DNA of 9,368 nucleotides from Sulfurimonas sp. (lineage in GTDB: Bacteria; Campylobacterota; Campylobacteria; Campylobacterales; Sulfurimonadaceae). This document shows, one piece after another, positions 4,885 to 9,368 of the stretch; the stretch's first letter is position 1, and each line of letters opens with the position of its first letter. The stretch is taken from assembly GCA_027066935.1 (NCBI GenBank), contig JAMOMX010000307.1:1-9368 (forward strand), in the 5' to 3' direction. A model generated the notes under the pieces. The model saw nothing but the letters and a program-made list of their open reading frames with translations. It had not been told where the DNA came from and ran no database searches. Both the position numbers and the translations under genes were made by a program.

Positions 4885-6634
4885 CAAACTCCAAATAGTG
4901 CCCCTCTTCATCCTCAAGCTTTTCATGAGTACCCCTTTGAACTATCTCTCCTGCATCTAAAACATAGATAGTATCAGCATTTTTAACAGTACTTAATCTG
5001 TGAGCTATAGTTATAACTGTTTTATCTTTTAGCAGAGGTGCTATAGCAGAGTGAAGCTTAGCTTCTGTATGAACATCAAGTGCTGATGTTGACTCATCAA
5101 AGATAACTACACTTGGATTTGCTATTATCATTCTTGCTATGCTTAAACGCTGTCTTTGACCACCTGAAAGCCTAATACCATGATGCCCAACTATAGTGTC
5201 AAGTCCATCACTCATATTTTCACACATATCTTGTAGTTGAGCGATTTTTAGAGCATTTTTTATATCTTGATCACTTATATTTTTATCTCCCATGGTTATA
5301 TTAAATCTAAGAGTTGAATTAAAAAGTATTGGCATTTGAAGAACCAAAAATATCTTTTGTCTTAGTGATTTTTTATCTATATTTTTAATATCTATATTGT
5401 TATATCTAAGCTCTCCACCACTTTTTTCATAAAAACCTGAAATAACTTGAGCTAGAGTTGTTTTACCACTTCCACTAGCCCCAATTAGTGCTATTTTAGA
5501 GTTTGCTTTTATGTCAAGTGTGATGTTTTTTAATATCTCTTTTTTATTAGAGTATGAGAAACTTAAATTTTTCATAAAGATATCTACATCGTTAGATTTT
5601 ATTATCTCATTACCACTAAGTTCAGTTTTTAGTGTAAGAATTTTGTTAATTCTTTTTAATGCACTCATAGCAGAGGCATAACTATATTGCATCGTAAGTA
5701 TATCTTGAACAGGGGTCATTATAAACCAAATATATCCAAACATGGCAAACATCATACCAATACTCAAATCACTATAAGCAACTAAAATTAAACCACTCGC
5801 TCTAAGAAGTTCAAACATAATTAAAAATATAGTGTATGACAACCTTTCATAAGCTACACTTTTAAATCCATATTCATTAGAAGTTTTTTGAATCTCTTTT
5901 GCACTATTTATTGCATTTTCAAAAAAATAATTTTCTTTGTTGCTAGCTTTTATTTGTCCATAAAGTTCTAGTGTCTCACCAACACTATTTTGAAATTTTT
6001 CAATAGCTTCATTTTCCTCTTTTTTAAGGGCACCTACTTTTTTTGACATTCTTTTACTAAGTAAAATTATGAGTGGTTGTATAACTAAAATCATTATCCC
6101 CAAAATTGGGTCAATTATAATCATAACAACTCCAACAGCCCCAAGGGTTAAAACAGATGTGATAAATTTGCTAACACTAGTTATGATGAAACTATCAAGG
6201 GTATTTACATCAGTTATTAAGTTTGATGTAATTGCTCCACTTCCCAATGTCTCATACTCATTCATGGAGGTTACTTTAAGATGATTGATTAGCCTTTGTC
6301 TTATCATGAAAGTAACATACTTGGAAATTTTTGTAAATATTTTTGTTACAACAACATTTAAAGCAAAGTAAGTTAATCGTAAAAAGACAACACCAAGGGT
6401 AACTAAAACTATATAGTAAAAGGCAGTGGTCTCTCCAAAAAAATTATTTATGTTGTTTACAAAATATGATGGTTGATTTAAGAGTATCTCATCAACCATA
6501 ACAGGAAGCATAAGAGGAATTGGGATACTTACAGCAATAGCCAACAAAGTGACTATTTGTCCATAAATAAGAGATGGTTTTTTTTCTAAGATAAGATTGA
6601 AAATAGTTCTTAGTGTAATTGGTTTTTTATTCAT
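4865..6634 (-). CDS. ABC exporter half-transporter (fused membrane and ATPase domains)
   Basis: This 589-residue protein is an ATP-driven exporter subunit that should work as a homodimer or heterodimer in the inner membrane. The N-terminal membrane domain (about 20-325) holds around six helices. The ATPase domain (about 350-585) has Walker A GASGSGKTT (385-393), Q-loop Q433, signature LSGGQ (489-493), Walker B VVIFDE (509-514, catalytic E514), D-loop SALD (517-520) and H-loop H545, all intact. It is of the MdlB/MsbA style; the substrate cannot be told from sequence. It follows the MFS gene after 32 bases on the same strand, so shared transcription is likely, but there is no clear Shine-Dalgarno before the ATG. 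Instead an extended -10 ends 6 bases before it, so a leaderless transcript is possible. The 3' end overlaps the rhombosortase gene by 20 bases. Confidence 0.93.
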   Translation of the reverse strand: MNKKPITLRTIFNLILEKKPSLIYGQIVTLLAIAVSIPIPLMLPVMVDEILLNQPSYFVNNINNFFGETTAFYYIVLVTLGVVFLRLTYFALNVVVTKIFTKISKYVTFMIRQRLINHLKVTSMNEYETLGSGAITSNLITDVNTLDSFIITSVSKFITSVLTLGAVGVVMIIIDPILGIMILVIQPLIILLSKRMSKKVGALKKEENEAIEKFQNSVGETLELYGQIKASNKENYFFENAINSAKEIQKTSNEYGFKSVAYERLSYTIFLIMFELLRASGLILVAYSDLSIGMMFAMFGYIWFIMTPVQDILTMQYSYASAMSALKRINKILTLKTELSGNEIIKSNDVDIFMKNLSFSYSNKKEILKNITLDIKANSKIALIGASGSGKTTLAQVISGFYEKSGGELRYNNIDIKNIDKKSLRQKIFLVLQMPILFNSTLRFNITMGDKNISDQDIKNALKIAQLQDMCENMSDGLDTIVGHHGIRLSGGQRQRLSIARMIIANPSVVIFDESTSALDVHTEAKLHSAIAPLLKDKTVITIAHRLSTVKNADTIYVLDAGEIVQRGTHEKLEDEEGHYLEFVKNQLI

Positions 6635-6640
6635 AATTTT

Positions 6641-6649
6641 AGTATATCA
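6641..6649 (-). promoter_or_regulatory. Possible extended -10 promoter giving a leaderless ABC mRNA
   Basis: On the minus strand TGATATACT combines TGn (6649-6647) with TATACT (6646-6641). Only 6 bases separate it from the ATG at 6634, so transcription would start at or next to the first base of the start codon. This fits the absence of a Shine-Dalgarno. No good -35 is seen (TAGTTA at 17 bases, 3 of 6 matches). Confidence 0.35.
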
Positions 6650-6666
6650 GCTAATTACAAAGATAA

Positions 6667-7983
6667 CTATTTAGAGATTTTAGCTTTTAAATCTTCTTCT
6701 TCAATAGCGCCAGTTACATATTTAATAACAATAATTTTTTCAGTATCGTTAATATACCATTCCGCTATGTGTTGCTCTTCTAGGTTTCTTAGTTTTACAG
6801 TATCTACATCGTCTTGTGGAAGATAAAGATGTGAATGTTTTATTGGGTTTTTAAGCTTTAGAGTCCACAAAAGCCATAAAGTTGCTACAACTGCAACTGA
6901 GATACCAATAGTCTCTCTATCGCTTACACTAAGAAGTAGACCAGCTGTTGTCCCACCAATAAATGTAGCAAAGTATGCAGCGGAGTTGGAAATTCCAAGC
7001 GCTGCACCTTTTTGATGTACTTTTGCAAACTTAGTAATCATTGATTGAACAAGAGGTTCCATCATGTTGAATGCTATAAAAAACATAACAACACCAACAA
7101 TAAAAACAGTACTAGAATCTGTAAGACCCATAATTAAAAAAGAGGCTATAAATAAGACAATAGATAGTAAGAAAATCTCTTTTGGTTTGTTGTGTTTCTC
7201 ACCAAAAACAGCAGCAGGTCCCATTGCAATTAAGCCAAAAATCATAGCAGGTAGATAAGCCATATATAGATCTGATTTTTCCCAAGCAAAATCTGAACTT
7301 GTTAAAATTATTGGAATAAGAACAAAGGCAATGGTCATAAGACCTTTTTGCATAGAATTAATAATTATCATATTTAAGAGGTTAGAATCTTTTATAATAT
7401 CAGAAGTTCTAGTTGTTGCATGGTATGTGTGTTTAATTCTTGGAGGGGTAGGAACTTTAGTAAAAAGAAGTAAAATTGCTAAAATTGCTAAAACAGCTGT
7501 AACTATAAACAAAAAATCAAGTCCATATTTTGCACCAAGAATAGGTCCAAGACCCATAGCAATAGCAAAACTCAAAGCGATTGTACCACCCATGATTGCC
7601 ATAGCTTTACCACGAACCTCTTCAGGAACTAAATCAGAAATCATAGCTGTAATAACTGCACCGATTGCACCAGCACCTTGTAAAAAACGACCAAGCATAA
7701 GTGTATAGATATCAGTTGAATATGCACATATAATAGAACCAACTAAAAAGATAAGAAGACCAACTAAAAGAGTTGGCTTCCTACCTATTTTATCACTCAT
7801 CGTTCCAAAAGGGATTTGAAAAATTGCTTGAGTTAATGCATATCCACCAACAACTATACCAACAAGTAAAGGGGTTGAACCCTCTAAGTCAAGAGCGTAA
7901 ATAGAGATAACTGGTAAAACTAAAAATAGACCTAAAAATCTAAGCGAAAGAATTGCAGATAGGGGGAGAACTTTTTTAAACAT
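6667..7983 (-). CDS. MFS transporter, YajR-like, with C-terminal soluble domain
   Basis: This 438-residue inner-membrane transporter of the major facilitator superfamily has twelve predicted helices. Motif A is GTMSDKIGRKP (60-70), after the QIPFG segment typical of YajR. DLVPEEVRGKAMAI (117-130) and the glycine-rich helix IAMGLGPILG (141-150) also follow the YajR pattern. A hydrophilic loop (about 176-200) joins the two halves. After the last helix (about residue 377) comes a soluble tail of about 60 residues whose end (about 393-436) could fold as strand-helix-strand-strand-helix, like the YAM domain of E. coli YajR. The substrate is unknown. AAGG (7993-7990) lies 6 bases before the ATG. 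The gene leads a two-gene unit with the ABC exporter and is divergent from rdgB. Confidence 0.88.
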   Translation of the reverse strand: MFKKVLPLSAILSLRFLGLFLVLPVISIYALDLEGSTPLLVGIVVGGYALTQAIFQIPFGTMSDKIGRKPTLLVGLLIFLVGSIICAYSTDIYTLMLGRFLQGAGAIGAVITAMISDLVPEEVRGKAMAIMGGTIALSFAIAMGLGPILGAKYGLDFLFIVTAVLAILAILLLFTKVPTPPRIKHTYHATTRTSDIIKDSNLLNMIIINSMQKGLMTIAFVLIPIILTSSDFAWEKSDLYMAYLPAMIFGLIAMGPAAVFGEKHNKPKEIFLLSIVLFIASFLIMGLTDSSTVFIVGVVMFFIAFNMMEPLVQSMITKFAKVHQKGAALGISNSAAYFATFIGGTTAGLLLSVSDRETIGISVAVVATLWLLWTLKLKNPIKHSHLYLPQDDVDTVKLRNLEEQHIAEWYINDTEKIIVIKYVTGAIEEEDLKAKISK

Positions 7984-8001
7984 TTTGTGCCTTAAATACT
8001 A

Positions 8002-8018
8002 TATAATATCGCATTATA
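8002..8018. promoter_or_regulatory. Divergent promoter region between MFS gene and rdgB
   Basis: Two exact TATAAT hexamers lie back to back in the 107-base gap: one on the plus strand (8002-8007) and one on the minus strand (8018-8013). The minus-strand copy is placed to serve the MFS gene, with a leader of about 25 bases; TTGAGT (8039-8034) is a weak -35 at 15 bases. The plus-strand copy could serve rdgB; TATATT (8061-8066) is a nearer alternative. The region is very AT-rich, so chance matches are possible. Confidence 0.4.
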
Positions 8019-8090
8019 TTAAAAAGATTGTTTACTCAAACTTTGTGAATTGAAAAACTGTATATTTAAAGTAAATTATAAGGATTATAT

Positions 8091-8696
8091 GTGAAATTAG
8101 TATTAGCTACATCTAATAAGGGAAAAGTCAGAGAGATTAAAGAATTATGTAAAGAGTATGAAGTTATATCATATGGTGAGCTCATAGAAGAATTTGAGAT
8201 AATTGAAGATGCTGATAGTTTTAAAGAAAATGCACTCATAAAAGCTAGAGCTGTATTTGAAGCTTTAAAAGATTCATCACAAGAGTATGATAAAGATTTA
8301 GTTGTTATAGCAGATGATAGCGGAATTAGTGTTGATGTGCTTGATGGAAAACCAGGGGTATATAGTGCAAGATATGGCGGTAAGAATGCAAATGATAAAG
8401 AAAATTTGTATAAATTGATAAAAGATATAAAAGCTAAGGGGGTTGAGTCCTCACCTGCTCACTATACAGCTTCAATAGCTATAGTTACAAATAAAGGTGA
8501 ATACAGTGTCCATGGTTGGATGTATGGAGTGGCATTAACAGAGGCAATAGGTGATGGTGGCTTTGGGTATGATCCTATGTTTATCCCTTTAGGATACGAT
8601 AATACTTTGGGTGAATTAGATGATGAAATTAAGAAAAAATTATCTCACCGTTCAAAGGCTTTGGATTTGGCTAAGAAAATTATAAAAACTTTTTAA
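8091..8696 (+). CDS. rdgB: XTP/dITP diphosphatase (non-canonical purine NTP pyrophosphatase)
   Basis: RdgB (Ham1/RdgB family) hydrolyses dITP, ITP and XTP to monophosphates plus pyrophosphate, which keeps deaminated purines out of DNA and RNA. The 201 residues are the normal family length. The motifs are intact: ATSNKGKVREI (6-16) for triphosphate binding, E46 in FKENA, DDSG (75-78) with the metal and base-side aspartates, GFGYDP (157-162), and SHRSKAL (185-191). The start is GTG, set by AAGGA (8080-8084) 6 bases upstream and by the family's usual N-terminus. It is transcribed divergently from the MFS gene and convergently with uppP. It appears to be a single-gene unit with no clear GC-rich terminator hairpin after it; the next structure is the repeat block at 8875. 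Confidence 0.96.
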   Translation: MKLVLATSNKGKVREIKELCKEYEVISYGELIEEFEIIEDADSFKENALIKARAVFEALKDSSQEYDKDLVVIADDSGISVDVLDGKPGVYSARYGGKNANDKENLYKLIKDIKAKGVESSPAHYTASIAIVTNKGEYSVHGWMYGVALTEAIGDGGFGYDPMFIPLGYDNTLGELDDEIKKKLSHRSKALDLAKKIIKTF

Positions 8697-8710
8697 ATTT
8701 TATTTGTATT

Positions 8711-8803
8711 TTAAAAAATTTTGCAACTTAAATTATAGATAGAGAGTTCTAGTTTTTCTAAGATAATATTAAATTTTGTATTGTACTTTTTAATAGCTCG
8801 CAT
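8711..8803 (-). CDS. Candidate small ORF, 30 residues, strong Shine-Dalgarno
   Basis: In the gap between rdgB and uppP, a minus-strand ATG (8803-8801) is preceded at 5 bases by AAAGGAG and opens a 30-codon frame ending in TAA. The product begins MRAIKKYNTKFNIILEKL; it is basic, has one cysteine near the end and no membrane segment. No family is recognised. The Shine-Dalgarno is among the best in the window, which is the main reason to list it. There is no convincing promoter, and it may be the surviving start of a decayed gene or a chance match in AT-rich DNA. Confidence 0.3.
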   Translation of the reverse strand: MRAIKKYNTKFNIILEKLELSIYNLSCKIF

Positions 8804-8874
8804 GAAGACTCCTTTAAACTACTTGCAAAATATAAGCAAAAGATATTCCAAAATATAGAGAACTTTTTGTATAG

Positions 8875-8903
8875 TTTAGATCCTAAATCAAGTTCAGGAT
8901 GAC
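8875..8903 (+). repeat. Dispersed hairpin repeat, copy B
   Basis: This 29-base element starts TTTAGAT and ends ATGAC, with AAG in the loop. ATCCT-A-AA pairs with TT-C-AGGAT around the loop TCAAG, with one mismatch. It has the same register as copies A and C: AGAT, 8 bases, AAG, 6 bases, ATGAC. It is followed by AAAAG and then a partial second copy. Confidence 0.7.
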
Positions 8904-8908
8904 AAAAG

Positions 8909-8928
8909 CAGGTTTGGGATGACAAAAG
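8909..8928 (+). repeat. Half copy of the hairpin repeat (right arm only)
   Basis: CAGGTTTGGGATGACAAAAG repeats the right side of copy B. The 12 bases GGATGACAAAAG occur at 8897-8908 and again at 8917-8928, a 20-base period. It looks like a local duplication of the right arm rather than a full element. Confidence 0.55.
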
Positions 8929-8939
8929 TCAATTACTTC

Positions 8940-8965
8940 GTCATTTCAAACTTGATTTGAAATCT
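8940..8965 (-). repeat. Dispersed hairpin repeat, copy C (inverted)
   Basis: Read on the minus strand this is AGAT, 8 bases, AAG, 6 bases, ATGAC, the same layout as copies A and B. The stem is a perfect 8 bp: ATTTCAAA (8943-8950) with TTTGAAAT (8956-8963) around a 5-base loop. It forms an inverted pair with copy B and ends 23 bases before the uppP stop codon, so it would lie in the uppP 3' untranslated region. Confidence 0.7.
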
Positions 8966-8988
8966 GATTTATAGATTATGAAAGAGGT

Positions 8989-9368
8989 TTAATTAAATAT
9001 TATTAGTAAAATTACACCAAAGATTATTCTATAAATACCAAAAGCAACAAAAGTGAAATTTTCTAAAAACTTTAAAAACAGCTTTATTGTTAAGTAAGCT
9101 ACAATAAAAGAGACAATGAAACCGACTGCCAAAGTGATAAGATTAGCAGTGCTAAATTCGTGATAATGTTTTAGTAAATCATAAAATGTTACAGCACTCA
9201 TCACTGGAAGAGCAAGTAAAAAACTAAACTCTGCACTAGCCTTTCTGCTTAATCCAACAAGAAGTGCACCGATGATGGTAGATCCAGCTCTACTAGTTCC
9301 AGGTATTAATGCAAAAATTTGTGCAAACCCTATTATTAGTGATTGTTTTGTAGTTATTTTTTCAACAT
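8989..9368 (-). CDS. uppP: Undecaprenyl-diphosphatase, C-terminal half (5' end outside window)
   Basis: UppP (BacA family) is an integral membrane phosphatase that converts undecaprenyl diphosphate to the monophosphate lipid carrier for peptidoglycan and other surface polymers. The frame is open from the right edge (9366, VEKITTKQSLIIG...) to the TAA at 8989-8991, giving 125 visible residues of an expected 255-270. The conserved catalytic segment LIPGTSRAGSTIIG (visible residues 20-33) is intact, with the SR pair and following glycine that define the family. GLSRKASAEFSFLLALPVM then leads into further membrane helices. A GTG/ATG near 9204 is internal, not a start: the conserved motif lies upstream of it in the same frame. 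It is convergent with rdgB, and the inverted repeat block lies in the gap. Confidence 0.95.
   Translation of the reverse strand, partial: VEKITTKQSLIIGFAQIFALIPGTSRAGSTIIGALLVGLSRKASAEFSFLLALPVMSAVTFYDLLKHYHEFSTANLITLAVGFIVSFIVAYLTIKLFLKFLENFTFVAFGIYRIIFGVILLIIFN

Noticed and set aside
8718..8831. 9-bp inverted repeat ATTTTGCAA / TTGCAAAAT flanking 96 bases
   Set aside because: Short, AT-rich and far apart; chance matches of this size are expected in such DNA, and no target-site duplication or transposase is seen.
8989..9204. Short membrane protein starting near 9204
   Set aside because: The frame continues without a stop to the right edge and includes the UppP motif PGTSRAG upstream, so it is the C-terminal half of uppP.
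1..9368. tRNA, rRNA, CRISPR array, insertion sequence or transposase
   Set aside because: No cloverleaf with a GTTCNA-like T arm, no regular spacer-repeat array, and no transposase-like protein were seen on either strand.

Overview
This is an AT-rich window (roughly one third G+C by eye) that reads as chromosome of a Campylobacterota bacterium, probably close to Sulfurimonas. The reasons are the protein style of ThrRS, IF3, IlvD and UppP, the ThrRS of about 602 residues without a full TGS domain, and infC following thrS but not followed by rpmI-rplT. This placement comes from reading alone; no search was run.

Layout. The 3' end of ilvD (1-488, +) meets tail to tail, with overlapping stop codons, a three-gene minus-strand unit (1684 to 485): a BrnT-like toxin gene, a CopG/ribbon-helix-helix antitoxin gene and a zinc-knuckle SAM methyltransferase gene. 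This unit has a perfect consensus sigma-70 promoter (TTGACA, 17 bases, TATAAT) and a near-perfect 17-bp palindrome over the predicted transcription start. The toxin gene is easily missed because its frame has no ATG, GTG or TTG; the well-placed codon behind its Shine-Dalgarno is ATT. Divergent from it lies thrS-infC (1869-4192, +), with overlapping stop and start. A hairpin follows, and then a rhombosortase-like intramembrane protease (4306-4884, +).

The minus strand from 7983 to 4865 carries a YajR-like MFS transporter and an ABC exporter half-transporter. The ABC gene overlaps the rhombosortase gene tail to tail by 20 bp. Divergent from the MFS gene is rdgB (8091-8696, +). The window ends in the C-terminal half of uppP (minus, runs off the right edge).

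A small dispersed hairpin repeat (AGAT - 8 nt - AAG - 6 nt - ATGAC) occurs in three full copies and one half copy. One copy is in the thrS leader, and an inverted pair plus the half copy sits between rdgB and uppP. The stems differ between copies but remain largely paired.

Most genes are housekeeping: branched-chain amino acid synthesis, translation, nucleotide-pool cleaning and cell-wall lipid carrier recycling. The accessory part is the toxin-antitoxin-methyltransferase unit between ilvD and thrS, and it is the most interesting stretch. The rhombosortase is the second point of interest, because its presence predicts GlyGly-CTERM substrates elsewhere in the genome.
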